Shown here one piece after another: positions 9,284 through 17,984 of a stretch of DNA of 64,000 nt; position 1 is the stretch's first letter, and each line of letters starts with the position of its first letter. The stretch is from Opitutaceae bacterium. GTDB taxonomy: Bacteria; Verrucomicrobiota; Verrucomicrobiia; Opitutales; Opitutaceae. The position numbers and the translations under genes are program-made. Where the stretch lies: the NCBI GenBank assembly GCA_016794625.1, contig JAEUGY010000018.1, positions 1 to 64,000 of the forward strand, read 5' to 3'. Below the pieces are notes generated by a model that searched no databases, was not told the origin of the DNA, and worked only from the letters and a program-made list of their open reading frames with translations.

Positions 9284-9821
9284 CAAAGAGACTCTCAACT
9301 CCCTGTTTGCGCAGGTAGGCCCGGCAGCGATCCAGTCCGCGGGTCAGTTGAATTTCGACGCCCTTTTCCGAGATACCCAGACGTGCGGCGACGTCTCGCT
9401 GGGGGACGAACCGGAGTTTGCGCAGGATCACGACCTCGCGGCATTTCGGTGGCAGGCGGTCGATCGCGGCGATCAGCAGTTGGACCTTTTCGTTGCGGCT
9501 GACGGTGGCACGGACCGCCGGCCGGTCCTCCGAGACGTTCAATCCGCTCAAATCGCCCACCGTTTCAATCGGCGAACGGCGCTCATGCCGCAGTCGGTCC
9601 AGCACCAGGTGCCGCGCCACTTTGAACAGGAACGCCCGGGCCGATGCGATCGGCTGGGCCGTGCGTGCGCGCCAGACCCTCAGGTAGGATTCCTGCACCA
9701 CGTCATCGACGTCCCGCACGGCTGGGAACGAGCCGTGCAAATAGGAACGCAGCGAAGGCTCGTGCGGATGCATGTGCTCGACGAACCACCGGGCGTGGTC
9801 CGTTTCGTGCGGAGGGATCAC
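9270..9821 (-). CDS. ECF RNA polymerase sigma factor
   Basis: A sigma-70-family extracytoplasmic-function sigma factor of about 183 residues. Region 2 is recognisable in VRDVDDVVQESYLRVWRA and ARAFLFKVARHLVLDRLR. Region 4 is recognisable in LPPKCREVVILRKL and the helix-turn-helix VPQRDVAARLGISEKGVEIQ. It would direct transcription of the FecR and receptor genes that follow on the same strand when released by FecR. The start is uncertain: GTG at 9821 gives an N-terminus that aligns with the two paralogous sigma factors in the window (conserved HARWF / HRWF / ARWY), while an upstream TTG at 9854 would add 11 residues. No Shine-Dalgarno sequence is evident for either. Function is firm, target genes inferred. 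Confidence 0.9.
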   Translation of the reverse strand: MIPPHETDHARWFVEHMHPHEPSLRSYLHGSFPAVRDVDDVVQESYLRVWRARTAQPIASARAFLFKVARHLVLDRLRHERRSPIETVGDLSGLNVSEDRPAVRATVSRNEKVQLLIAAIDRLPPKCREVVILRKLRFVPQRDVAARLGISEKGVEIQLTRGLDRCRAYLRKQGVESLFDDES

Positions 9822-10009
9822 AGGGGGAGCAGAAGGTTTGCGTGGAAGTGACAAGGCCGGGGTGAAGTCACGTCCACGTCAGTTAAATGCGATTCAGAAC
9901 CTTGCACGGCGAGAGGATTTAACCTCGTCGTTGCAAAAAAACCTTGTGGGGATTCGCAGGCCCAACACGTCTGAACCCGGGTCGCGACGCGTTGGCCTCC
10001 CTCCCGGCG

Positions 10010-11590
10010 TCAGTCGCCGCTGCCACCCACCCGGAAGTCATCGAAATCGGCGGAGCCGGCGCCGCTGGCAAACAGTCCGAACTTGGCGCCGACCCAGCGC
10101 GACTTACGCGCCTGGAATTCAGGTGCGCGGATCGGTTGGAACACGATGCCGTCCTCGCTCCAGGAAAACCGGCAGACGGCGCCGGCGGTCACCGTGACCC
10201 GCAGCCAGACGGTGGTGGCAGGGGTCGTGCTGACGACGTGGTCCCGTTCGACGCCGCCAGCCTCGGCATCGCGGCAGGTCGCGAGCACGAGGGCCTGACC
10301 TCGGCGTCCAAGCCAGGCATAGTCGAATCCGAACACGATCAAGCCGGCGCAACGTCCGGCCGGGTCGGGTCCGGCGAAGTCGAGCGTCACCGTCGCGCGG
10401 AAAGACTCGGCGGGAAACTTCTGGAGCAGCAGCGAAGGCACGGAGAAGAGGTTGCCCAGGGCGGGACGTGGCTGGGCGGTGAGGCGCAGCCAACCCGGTC
10501 GCGCGTCGAGCGAATGCCATCCCGGCTGCGGGTTGGCCTGCCATTGCCATTGCCGTCCCAAGGCGGGACCGTCGAAGCCGTCGCTGGTGGCCGGAACCTG
10601 CACGGGCTGTGCGGGACTCCTCGGCTTGCGCGCCCGCAAGACCGGCTGTCCGGTGCCCGTGCCCGCGGGGTCGTCTCCCATCACCGGCCAACCGTCGCGC
10701 CAGGTCACGGGTTGCAGGTGCACAATGCGGCCGTAGGCGTCCTTGTCCTGAAAGTGAAGAAACCAGCTTTCGCCGTCGGGCGTGTCGAGGAGTGCCCCTT
10801 GGTGCGGGCCATTGATGGGGGCGTTGCCTTGCGCCAGCACGACCCGGTGTTCGTAGGGGCCCTGAAGGTGGCGGGAACGGAACACGGACTGCCACCCCTG
10901 CTCCACGCCGCCGGCCGGCGCCGAGATATAGTACCAGCCATTGAACTTGTGCAGCTTGGGTCCCTCGAGGGTCTTGAAGTTGGGATAGTCGACGCGGTCG
11001 CCGTCCAGGATCACGCCATGATCGGCGATCACCCGGGTGCCGTCGGCGGAGAGTTCGAGCAGGGTGAGTCGATTGCAGATACCGGACCGACTCTTGGCCC
11101 AGGCGTGGATCAGGTAGACCCGACCGTCGTCATCCCAGAGCGGGCAGGGATCGATGAGGCCCTTGCCGCCCTTGACCAGCAACGGTTCGCTCCACGGTCC
11201 GCGCGGATCGGCGGCGGTGATGAGGTACAAGCCGAAGTCCGGGTCCGGGTAGTAGATCCAAAACCGACCGGCGTGATGCCGGATCGCGGGCGCCCAGACG
11301 CCCTTGCCGTGCTGAGGGGAAGCGAAGACGTCCTCCGGGACCAGGCGGGGCAGGGCATGGGCGACCAGCGTCCAGTTCACCAGATCGCGCGAGTGGAGCA
11401 CCGGGAGGCCGGGTACGTGACTGAAGCTCGAGGCGACCAGCCAGTAATCCTCGCCCACGCGAATCGCATCGGGATCCGAGTAGTCGGCGTGCAGCACGGG
11501 ATTGCAGTAGGTGCCGTCGCCCTGATCGGGCTGCCACGGAGCATGGGCGCTGGGGAGCGAGGCGGAAACGCGGAGAGAGCCGGTCGGCAT
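10010..11590 (-). CDS. GH43 glycosidase (beta-xylosidase / alpha-L-arabinofuranosidase type)
   Basis: A 526-residue glycoside hydrolase family 43 enzyme. The N-terminal five-bladed beta-propeller (about residues 25-320) starts with CNPVLHADYSDPDAIRVG, in which D39 is the expected catalytic base. D147 (GLIDPCPLWDD) would be the pKa-modulating aspartate and E209 (LEGPKLHKFNGWYYIS) the catalytic acid. The C-terminal part (about 340-526) has the look of the concanavalin-like beta-sandwich found in GH43 beta-xylosidases. The family hydrolyses xylo- or arabino-oligosaccharides; which one cannot be decided here. No convincing signal peptide is present from the chosen ATG (11590), so it may act in the cytoplasm or periplasm on imported oligomers. 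The gene is transcribed divergently from the esterase gene, with about 210 bases between. Family assignment is strong. Confidence 0.88.
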   Translation of the reverse strand: MPTGSLRVSASLPSAHAPWQPDQGDGTYCNPVLHADYSDPDAIRVGEDYWLVASSFSHVPGLPVLHSRDLVNWTLVAHALPRLVPEDVFASPQHGKGVWAPAIRHHAGRFWIYYPDPDFGLYLITAADPRGPWSEPLLVKGGKGLIDPCPLWDDDGRVYLIHAWAKSRSGICNRLTLLELSADGTRVIADHGVILDGDRVDYPNFKTLEGPKLHKFNGWYYISAPAGGVEQGWQSVFRSRHLQGPYEHRVVLAQGNAPINGPHQGALLDTPDGESWFLHFQDKDAYGRIVHLQPVTWRDGWPVMGDDPAGTGTGQPVLRARKPRSPAQPVQVPATSDGFDGPALGRQWQWQANPQPGWHSLDARPGWLRLTAQPRPALGNLFSVPSLLLQKFPAESFRATVTLDFAGPDPAGRCAGLIVFGFDYAWLGRRGQALVLATCRDAEAGGVERDHVVSTTPATTVWLRVTVTAGAVCRFSWSEDGIVFQPIRAPEFQARKSRWVGAKFGLFASGAGSADFDDFRVGGSGD

Positions 11591-11800
11591 GGAACGAAGA
11601 AAGGTGAGGCGGGCCAGGGCTTCAAGATTTGGCGGGTGAGGAGTCAATCGGTGCTCAAAACGCGCCTTGCCTGAGCGCGGGGGACACCCGAGTGTCTCGG
11701 GGCCGCATCCTGTGCGTCCTGATCTACGACTTGCCTTCCGTGTCGCCGATTCCTCGCCCCTGCTTGGAGGTTTCCCCGTTCGCTGCCCTTTGTTTCACCG

Positions 11801-12685
11801 ATGAGTTTCCTCCGTCTCTGTTCTTCGTTGCTGACGCTGTCCTGCCTGCTCGCCGGATTGTCGCCCCAGGTGGGACGGGCCGCGGACGCTCCGAGTTGGG
11901 TGCGTGACGTCGAGTATGGCCGAGCCGGCGAGGTCAGCCTGCGGCTCGATGCCTGCACACCTCCCGGCCCGGGGCCATTCCCCGTGGCGATCCTGGTGCA
12001 TGGCGGCGGCTGGTCGGGCGGCACGCGCACCGGCGCGGAGAAGCCGGGCAGCGGGGCCGATATCACGCCCTGGTTTTCGACCTTCACGGAGGCGGGCTTC
12101 GTCTGGTTCTCCATCGACTACCGCCTCGCTCCGGCCCACCGCTGGCCCGCGCAGCTGGAGGATGTGTTGACCGCCATCCGTTGGGTGAAGGCCCATGCCG
12201 GCGAGTATCGCGGCGATCCTTCGCGCATCGTGATCGTGGGGCATTCGGCCGGCGGACACCTCGCGCTCCAGGCCGCGGTGGTGGCGGAGGCGGATACACG
12301 GGTTCAGGCGGCGGTGGGATACGCACCGGTGAGCGACCTCGAGTTTGACTCCGAGGTGCGCGGAGGACCGAGCTCCTCGCTGCAGAACCTCTTCCAGGTC
12401 ACGCGAGAGCTTACACCCGAGACCCGCGCCCGGTTGCGGGCCAGCTCCCCGATTGGGCATGTAAAGCCGGGTTTGCCGCCCATGTTGATCCTGCATGGCG
12501 ACGCTGATCGCACGGTGCCGGTGGCAATGTCGCGTCGCTTCGAGGAGAAGATGCTCGCCGCGGGCAACACCTGCGATGTGGTGGTCTTGCCGCGCGCTCC
12601 GCACGGCTTGCTCGCCTGGGATAAACTCGTGCCGACCTACCGCGCGCAGCTCACCACCTGGCTCCAGGCCAAGCTGCTCCCGTAG
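11801..12685 (+). CDS. Secreted alpha/beta-hydrolase (esterase/lipase, BD-FAE-like)
   Basis: A 294-residue exported alpha/beta-hydrolase. A signal peptide spans about residues 1-28 (LLTLSCLLAGLSPQVGRAA). The oxyanion-hole motif LVHGGGW lies near residue 65-71, the nucleophile elbow is GHSAGG with S149, and the acid and histidine lie in LHGDADRTVP (about 228-237) and APHGLL (about 267-272). The HGGGW plus GHSAGG arrangement is typical of hormone-sensitive-lipase-like or feruloyl/acetyl-xylan esterases. In a carbohydrate-degrading neighbourhood it may remove acyl groups from glycans. The stop codon TAG lies inside an extragenic palindrome (12682-12706). Probably co-oriented with, but separated from, the following serine hydrolase gene by about 90 bases. 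Enzyme class firm, substrate unknown. Confidence 0.88.
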   Translation: MSFLRLCSSLLTLSCLLAGLSPQVGRAADAPSWVRDVEYGRAGEVSLRLDACTPPGPGPFPVAILVHGGGWSGGTRTGAEKPGSGADITPWFSTFTEAGFVWFSIDYRLAPAHRWPAQLEDVLTAIRWVKAHAGEYRGDPSRIVIVGHSAGGHLALQAAVVAEADTRVQAAVGYAPVSDLEFDSEVRGGPSSSLQNLFQVTRELTPETRARLRASSPIGHVKPGLPPMLILHGDADRTVPVAMSRRFEEKMLAAGNTCDVVVLPRAPHGLLAWDKLVPTYRAQLTTWLQAKLLP

Positions 12686-12706
12686 AGGAACGCGGAACGC
12701 GTTTCT
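12682..12706 (+). repeat. REP-like extragenic palindrome, copy 1
   Basis: One copy of a 25-base element whose core forms an 8-base-pair stem (GGAACGCG / CGCGTTTC, one G-T pair) around a GAA loop. It differs from the copy at 29840-29864 by an A at its fifth position and at its last base. Its leading GTAG supplies the stop codon of the esterase gene. Other copies lie at 17890, 17937, 20866, 20905, 28519 and 29840. Confidence 0.7.
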
Positions 12707-12774
12707 GCATGCGGAGGAACTCCTCGCCTCCGTTCGAGGCTCGCAAGCCCGAGGGTGGTTTGCAGTCTGGGCGC

Positions 12775-14319
12775 ATGAAGTCCTGCTGGTGTCTTCTGCT
12801 TCTCCTTCTGGTCGGTGGGCGCGCCCTTGCCGCCGCGGCGGCATATACGCCGCCGGTTTTCACCGATCCGGATCGGCCGGCCAAACTCCGCGCGGTGCTG
12901 CCGCGTCTCGACCGGCTCTATCTCGAGCAGGTCGCGGAAAAACACCTGCCCGGACTGATCTGCGGCGTGATGGTGGACGGCGAACTCATCCACGTGTTTG
13001 CGCACGGCCAGGCCCATCTTGGCGCGGGACGGCGCGTGGAGCGCGATACCCGGTTTCGTATCGCGTCGATGACCAAGAGCTTTACGGCGATGGCGATCCT
13101 CCTGCTCCGGGATGAAGGTAAACTCGCCCTCGACGCCCCCGTCGCCACCTATCTGCCCGCCTTTCGCGCGGTGCAACCGCTGACCGCGGACTCGCCTCCG
13201 GTGACGCTGCGCCACCTTCTGCGCATGTCCGGCGGCTTTCCCCAGGATGACCCTTGGGGCGACCGACGCCTGGCGGACAGCGTGGGCCAGCTTGAGCAAC
13301 TCGTCAGCCAAGGACTCAGCTTTTCACGTCCCACCGGCGTGCGCTGGGAATACAGCAACCTCGGGTATACCCTGCTGGGCCAGGTGGTGACGGTGGTCGC
13401 CGGCCAGCCGTATCAAGAGTTCATTCGGAACCGGCTGCTCCAGCCCTTGGGCATGACCTCCACCGTGTGGGAGGCCGCGGAGGTGCCGGCCGATCGCTTT
13501 GCGACCGGATACCGGTGGGAGAAGGGAGTCTGGCGGGAGGAGCCCGTCCTCGGTGACGGCACCTTTGGGGCGATGGGAGGACTGATCACGACGATCGATG
13601 ACTTCGCGCGGTATGTGGCCTTCCATCTCGATGCGTGGCCGCCCCGGAACGATCCCGAGGCGGGTCCCGTGCGGCGCGCCACCCTCCGGGAGATGCACCG
13701 CCCGTCCGAGGTGATTGGCGTGGTCAAGGACAGCCTGGCCGCCGATGGCAGAGAGGTGACGCGCCTCGCGGCCTACGGTTACGGATTGAGCTATAACCAG
13801 GATGATCGAGGGATTGTTTGGATACGTCACGCCGGCGGTTTGCCCGGGTACGGCAGCGAGTACCGCTTCCTGCCGGACCACGGCGTCGCTCTGATCGCGC
13901 TGTCCAACCTGACCTACGCCCCGATGACCGCACTCAATGCGAAAGCCATGGAGGTCCTGGTGACCGGAGGCGGCTTGACGGCGCGCGAGCCGGTGGCCTC
14001 GCCCGTGCTGCAGCAGCGCGCCCGGGAGTTGACGCTCCTCTTGCAGACGTGGGATCCAGCGGTGATGGCGGCGGCGCTCGCGCCCAATCTGTTTCAGGAC
14101 CGTGATGAGGCGGACTGGCGCCTGGAGGCGTCGACCCTGCTGTCGCAAACCGGAGCGATCCGTTCGATGACCCCGGTGGTCGCGGAGAACCAGTTGCGCG
14201 GCCGCTTCCGCCTCGTGGGAGAGCGAGGCAGTATCGACGTTTTCTTCACGCTCATGCCTGAAGCCGAACCCAAGGTGCAGGAGCTGAAGCTCTCGTTCTC
14301 GCCCCTGACCCGCGGCTGA
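12775..14319 (+). CDS. Secreted serine hydrolase, class C beta-lactamase / penicillin-binding-protein fold
   Basis: A 514-residue protein with a clear signal peptide from the chosen ATG at 12775 (KSCWCLLLLLLVGGRALAA). The catalytic motif SxxK is SMTK (S98, K101) and the second motif YxN is YSN (Y193) in VRWEYSNLGYTLLGQVV. These mark the Beta-lactamase (AmpC-like) family, which includes carboxylesterases, D-aminopeptidases and DD-peptidases as well as true beta-lactamases. The third motif appears as HAGGLPGYGSEY (about residue 352-363), an HxG variant typical of esterase or peptidase members rather than antibiotic-hydrolysing enzymes. The last ~115 residues form a separate small domain like the C-terminal domain often attached to this family. 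Upstream in-frame sequence was excluded because it is repeat-derived. Substrate is unknown. Confidence 0.87.
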   Translation: MKSCWCLLLLLLVGGRALAAAAAYTPPVFTDPDRPAKLRAVLPRLDRLYLEQVAEKHLPGLICGVMVDGELIHVFAHGQAHLGAGRRVERDTRFRIASMTKSFTAMAILLLRDEGKLALDAPVATYLPAFRAVQPLTADSPPVTLRHLLRMSGGFPQDDPWGDRRLADSVGQLEQLVSQGLSFSRPTGVRWEYSNLGYTLLGQVVTVVAGQPYQEFIRNRLLQPLGMTSTVWEAAEVPADRFATGYRWEKGVWREEPVLGDGTFGAMGGLITTIDDFARYVAFHLDAWPPRNDPEAGPVRRATLREMHRPSEVIGVVKDSLAADGREVTRLAAYGYGLSYNQDDRGIVWIRHAGGLPGYGSEYRFLPDHGVALIALSNLTYAPMTALNAKAMEVLVTGGGLTAREPVASPVLQQRARELTLLLQTWDPAVMAAALAPNLFQDRDEADWRLEASTLLSQTGAIRSMTPVVAENQLRGRFRLVGERGSIDVFFTLMPEAEPKVQELKLSFSPLTRG

Positions 14320-14363
14320 GCGAGGGGTACAAGGTGCTGCGGCGGTGCGGTGCGCGCTGCGAC

Positions 14364-14640
14364 GCGCAAGCGGCGCCGACGGAGCGGCGCCCTCCAACGG
14401 AGCCCCAATCACGGGGGTTCTCTGGTCGCTTTCTCTTCGGACGACGGAGGCGGGACCAAGGGTCCCGTCGCGGCCTCAGCGAGGCCACCTCCAACGGATC
14501 GCTTGCAATCGGTCACCCGTAGGGTTCTCTCGTGGAGGGCGCCGCTCCGTCGGCGCCGGTTGCGCGTGGGGTTCACCCCAAACGGCCAGGCGGGTGGGTG
14601 CGTGGACCGTTCCCCGGCGCCGGCGGAGCGGCGCCCTCCA
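14364..14640. repeat. Extragenic inverted-repeat cluster between convergent genes
   Basis: The 349-base gap between two convergent genes (14320-14668) holds three copies of a GC-rich element. Copy A is at 14364-14395, copy B (inverted) at 14533-14565 and copy C (direct with A, shorter) at 14616-14640. A and B match in inverted orientation at all but about one of 33 positions, sharing the core GGCGCCGACGGAGCGGCGCC. Each core is itself partly palindromic. Between A and B are smaller perfect hairpins: CGGGACC-AAG-GGTCCCG near 14451-14468 and GGCCTC-AGC-GAGGCC near 14472-14486. The stretch could act as a bidirectional terminator and mRNA-stabilising element. No ORF in it is convincing. Confidence 0.7.
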
Positions 14641-14668
14641 CCGAAATTGGACTGTGGCGACTAGCCGC

Positions 14669-15823
14669 TTACTGCGTCAGCCACTCGAGATTGAAGCGGG
14701 TGGCGACGATGTCGTTGGCTGCCTCATACAGGCAGAGCACGGTGCCGTCCGGCAGCACGGCCAGATCCGAGTAGGCGGCCTTGCCGGCGTCCAGGGTGCG
14801 GCTCACGGGCCACGTCCTGCCGTCGTCCCGGCTCATTTTGATGGTCAGGTTCTCGCGCAACCCCCGTCCGCCGGGGACTTCCTTGCCTGCGGCGTCGCGA
14901 GCCAGGGTGTGCGGGTTCGAAAACAGGAGCGTTCCGGGACTCGACGGATGCGCGACGATGCTTGCCATACAGCGGGGCTCCCAGAGCTGGTCATGGAATG
15001 CAGGCGGCCCCCAGCCCGTGGCGCCATCCGGGCCGATCGTCACGAGTTTGCGGTTGGCCTTGGAGACGCTGCGCGACACCAGCATGACCCGGCCGTCGGA
15101 GAGGGCGGTCAGCATGGTTTCGTTGGGACTGAGAAGATCGCCGGCGTTCGGCACGGCGAGATCGCCCGCCTTCCATGTTGCGCCGTGGTCGTCGCTGTAG
15201 ATCGTGGCGGCGGCGGAGGGACCGTGGTCGCCGACCTGGCCGAAGGCGATCCACACCGGAACGACAAGGCGGCCGTTGTCGAGCTGGATACCATGGCCGG
15301 GGCCGGTGGCGAGGACCTTCCAATCGTAGTGCCGACGAAACGGTTCGAACATCGCGGTGATGTCGACCGGCTTGCTCCACGTGACCCCATCGTCGGTGCT
15401 GCGCATGGAGAAGCAGCGCGCGTAGTTGATGCAGTAGAGGAACTCGATCGCTCCGGTCGTCCGGTCGACGATCGCCACCGGATTGTTCACCGTTTGCTCG
15501 TGCTCACCGCCGGACTTCTTGCGCGGATTGCCTTCGATGCGCAGCCCCCGATGCGCAATCGTTTGCGCGGGCTGCCAGGTGCGACCCCCGTCGAGCGAAC
15601 GGCGCAGGTGGACTTCAATCTCACCCCAGTCGGCGCTGCCATGGCGTCGCGCTTCCGCATAGGCGAGCACGGTGCCCTTCGTCGTGATCACCACCCCGGG
15701 TATGCGATAGCGGGCCACGCCGTTCATCGCGACCGGAAAGACGGGAGACGATTCGAGCAGGGGCGCGGCGGGGAGCAGGTGTGCGCCGACGACGAAGATC
15801 AGGGTGAACAAAAGACGATGCAT
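14669..15823 (-). CDS. Exo-alpha-sialidase (GH33)
   Basis: A 384-residue exported sialidase. A signal peptide spans about residues 1-20 ([19 protein letters not shown]). The catalytic-site motif (F/Y)RIP is present as YRIPGVVI near residue 38, followed by the strand [12 protein letters not shown]. Asp-box repeats (SxDxGxTW) occur as [24 protein letters not shown] and SRDDGRTW, giving the six-bladed propeller. The length matches single-domain bacterial GH33 enzymes of about 380-400 residues. It would cleave terminal sialic acid from host-type glycoconjugates. The start was placed at the ATG at 15823, immediately before the signal peptide. It lies 85 bases downstream of another BNR-repeat protein gene on the same strand, so the two may be co-transcribed. 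No sialic acid lyase or kinase gene is in the window. Confidence 0.85.
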   Translation of the reverse strand: MHRLLFTLIFVVGAHLLPAAPLLESSPVFPVAMNGVARYRIPGVVITTKGTVLAYAEARRHGSADWGEIEVHLRRSLDGGRTWQPAQTIAHRGLRIEGNPRKKSGGEHEQTVNNPVAIVDRTTGAIEFLYCINYARCFSMRSTDDGVTWSKPVDITAMFEPFRRHYDWKVLATGPGHGIQLDNGRLVVPVWIAFGQVGDHGPSAAATIYSDDHGATWKAGDLAVPNAGDLLSPNETMLTALSDGRVMLVSRSVSKANRKLVTIGPDGATGWGPPAFHDQLWEPRCMASIVAHPSSPGTLLFSNPHTLARDAAGKEVPGGRGLRENLTIKMSRDDGRTWPVSRTLDAGKAAYSDLAVLPDGTVLCLYEAANDIVATRFNLEWLTQ

Positions 15824-15908
15824 GATGGAGGGGCTGGTAAGCGGCGGACTCTGGAGGTGTGGGTTTACGGATGAGGGCGGAATCTCTTTGCCCCGCCCTG
15901 GTTTGCGG

Positions 15909-17090
15909 TCACGGGGCAAGTACGCTCCGCAGGTCGCGGCCGTTGAGCAACCAGCTCAGATTGAATGAAGCCACCCGGACGCCTTCGTAGCAGTGCTTTT
16001 CGCCGGCCTCGAAGTGCAGGAAGATTTTTCCGGCGCTTGGGGTGCCATGGCGTCCGACCCCGAGGTTGGAGTAGGCGCTCGGGCCGGCGTACACCGCGCG
16101 CTTGACGGGCCAGGTTTTGCCGCCGTCGAAACTGGCCCACACCGTGATGTTCTCCCGGCCGTTCGAGGTGGAGCCGCCGACCTTGTCGGGCATCTTGCCG
16201 GCAACGGTGTCGAGATTGCTGTAGATCAGGACGTCGGCGCCCTCGATCGGCAGCCGGATGAGGCCGCCCATGCACCCGTAGGAGGTACCCCGGGCGCCAT
16301 CGGGCAGGGTGTCGCTCTCCCAGGGGTCGAGCCACAACTCACCGCCGTCGTAGCTCCAGCCGAAGAAGCGGTTGTTTTTTCCCATGTGCTCGCGCGAACT
16401 GTAGAGGATGCGGCCGTCGGAGAGCTCGGCCAATGCTCCCTCGCCCGAGCCGAGAATCGGGAACGGCGCGCTCACCTGCCAGGTGGCGCCATGGTCGTCG
16501 CTGTACATGGCGGCATTGTAGTGGTACGGTCGCCACTCCACGTCATTCGAACCGGTCGGCCCGAAGACGCGGCCGGGCACCAGCAGACGTCCCTTGTGCC
16601 GGCCGAACTGCAGGGTGACGCCCGGCTGGAAGGCTCCGACTGCGAACGGGACTGTATCCGGAGAGCCGTGTTTGAATCGATTCGGCGAAATGCGGATCGG
16701 GGCGCGAGTCCACGTGCGGCCATCGTCGCGACTTCTCCAGAGGAATCCCTTGTCGGCGCGCACGAAGAGAAGGTCTCCATTGGTTTCGTCGAGGACGATC
16801 TTGCCACCGGCGTCCGGGCCCACATCGCGCACCGGTCCCCAGGTCGCGCCTCCGTCGTCACTCTCCCGGAACGTGTGGTTGTGAAACGCGAACACCCGCC
16901 CGTCCCGCGCGGTCACGATGTCGCGGCCACCGCGGCCGGTGAAGAGTGACTGTACCACAAACGTGGGCTCGCCGAGGAAGGGCTTTCCGGAAGTGCGGAG
17001 GGCGTGGTCGATGGCGGACGAACCGGACGCCGCGGCCAGGGCCGGGGCCAGCCATGGGATCAGGGAGAGAACGAGGACGGCGTGTTTCAT
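15909..17090 (-). CDS. BNR/Asp-box repeat hydrolase, sialidase superfamily
   Basis: A 393-residue exported protein with a signal peptide ([19 protein letters not shown]) from the ATG at 17090. Five Asp-boxes are visible: [32 protein letters not shown] and SFDGGKTW, indicating a six-bladed beta-propeller. The N-terminal strand reads [16 protein letters not shown] where true sialidases have an FRIP motif, so the arginine that binds the carboxylate of sialic acid is not in a canonical context. It is better called a sialidase-superfamily exo-glycosidase of unknown substrate. The following GH33 gene on the same strand is a close relative in fold and the pair is probably an operon. A 13-base G run lies 42 to 54 bases upstream of the start. 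Confidence 0.8.
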   Translation of the reverse strand: MKHAVLVLSLIPWLAPALAAASGSSAIDHALRTSGKPFLGEPTFVVQSLFTGRGGRDIVTARDGRVFAFHNHTFRESDDGGATWGPVRDVGPDAGGKIVLDETNGDLLFVRADKGFLWRSRDDGRTWTRAPIRISPNRFKHGSPDTVPFAVGAFQPGVTLQFGRHKGRLLVPGRVFGPTGSNDVEWRPYHYNAAMYSDDHGATWQVSAPFPILGSGEGALAELSDGRILYSSREHMGKNNRFFGWSYDGGELWLDPWESDTLPDGARGTSYGCMGGLIRLPIEGADVLIYSNLDTVAGKMPDKVGGSTSNGRENITVWASFDGGKTWPVKRAVYAGPSAYSNLGVGRHGTPSAGKIFLHFEAGEKHCYEGVRVASFNLSWLLNGRDLRSVLAP

Positions 17091-17126
17091 GGGAGGGGCG
17101 GAGCGGGGTGGAGCAGGCCTTTCTTG

Positions 17127-17144
17127 CCCCCGGGGGGGGGGGGG
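17127..17144. repeat. C5-G13 homopolymer tract in a divergent promoter region
   Basis: Five C residues (17127-17131) are followed by thirteen G residues (17132-17144). The tract lies between the start of the BNR hydrolase gene (minus, 17090) and the start of the nitroreductase gene (plus, 17273). A run of this length is prone to slipped-strand length change and would alter promoter spacing. It could also be a sequencing or assembly length error. Confidence 0.7.
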
Positions 17145-17272
17145 CGCCGGGAACACGACCAGCTTGGCGATCGGATGGAGCGGACAAGCTGAATTCCGTG
17201 GTACCCTCACGACACCTCTGGGAGCTACAGCGCCGACTTGCCTTGGCGAGGCGGCCGCCAAACCTTCTCTCC

Positions 17273-17851
17273 ATGTCGATTTTTCGTGAGCGTCGCTCTC
17301 TCAAACCGGCGGCCATGGATCCCGCCCGGGACCTTTCCCGCGAAGCCGTGACCGCGTTGCTGGAGGATGCGCAGTGGGCGCCGACCCACGGGCTGAATCA
17401 GCCGTGGCGGTTTCATGTCTTCCTTGCTCCGGAGGCGCGGGCCCGCCTGGCGGACGGACTGGCCTCGATTTATGACGCGATCACGCCCGCGGCGAAGCGG
17501 GATGAGGACAAACGCGCCAAGCTCGGCGTAGGTCCGCGTCGCGCGGCGGTGGTGATTGCGCTGGTGGCCAAGGTGGAGCCGGCAGGCAAGATTCCCGAGT
17601 GGGAGGAGATGGCGGCGGTGGCCTGCGCGGCGCAGAACCTCCTGTTGTCGGCTCACGAACGCGGACTGGGTTCGTTTTGGAGTTCACCGCCGGTCGCCGC
17701 GTCTCCGGAGTTCGTGCACTGGCTGGGTCTGGAGAGGGCGACCCACCGCGCCATGGGCCTCATTTACCTTGGGTGGCCTTTGCCCGGGCAGCCGGCACCG
17801 CAGTCCGTGCGCGCGCCGCTCTCCGCCTGCACGACGTGGCACGAAGGGTGA
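17273..17851 (+). CDS. Nitroreductase-family flavoprotein
   Basis: A 192-residue cytoplasmic FMN-dependent oxidoreductase of the nitroreductase family (YdjA/NfnB-like). The N-terminus SIFRERRSLKPAAM matches the FMN phosphate-binding RRS motif, and LLEDAQWAPTHGLNQPWRFH is the family's second conserved block. The C-terminal block MGLIYLGWP is the usual G-x-x-x-LGxP strand. The family reduces nitroaromatics, quinones or enones with NAD(P)H; the small size resembles YdjA. The start at the ATG 17273 was chosen because the upstream in-frame sequence is low-complexity and includes the G-tract. It is divergent from the BNR hydrolase gene. Physiological substrate cannot be told. Confidence 0.85.
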   Translation: MSIFRERRSLKPAAMDPARDLSREAVTALLEDAQWAPTHGLNQPWRFHVFLAPEARARLADGLASIYDAITPAAKRDEDKRAKLGVGPRRAAVVIALVAKVEPAGKIPEWEEMAAVACAAQNLLLSAHERGLGSFWSSPPVAASPEFVHWLGLERATHRAMGLIYLGWPLPGQPAPQSVRAPLSACTTWHEG

Positions 17852-17889
17852 GGGGGCCGCGGGGCGGGCTGAACCAAGGCCCGCGAGCA

Positions 17890-17961
17890 CGAAAGCCGTT
17901 CCGGCTTCCGCTACGAGGAGGGCGCTGAGGTCGGTCGTAGCGGAACGCGGAACGCGTTTCG
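17890..17961. repeat. REP-like palindrome pair, copies 2 and 3 (inverted)
   Basis: Two 25-base copies in opposite orientation (17890-17914 minus, 17937-17961 plus) separated by 22 bases. The ends pair (CGAAAGCC...GCTAC against GTAGCGG...TTTCG). The plus copy is the consensus form, with stem GGAACGCG / CGCGTTTC. The pair sits between the convergent ends of the nitroreductase gene (17851) and the heme-binding protein gene (17985), a typical place for a bidirectional transcript-end structure. Confidence 0.75.
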
Positions 17962-17984
17962 TGGATTGAGGTGGCGGATGCACT

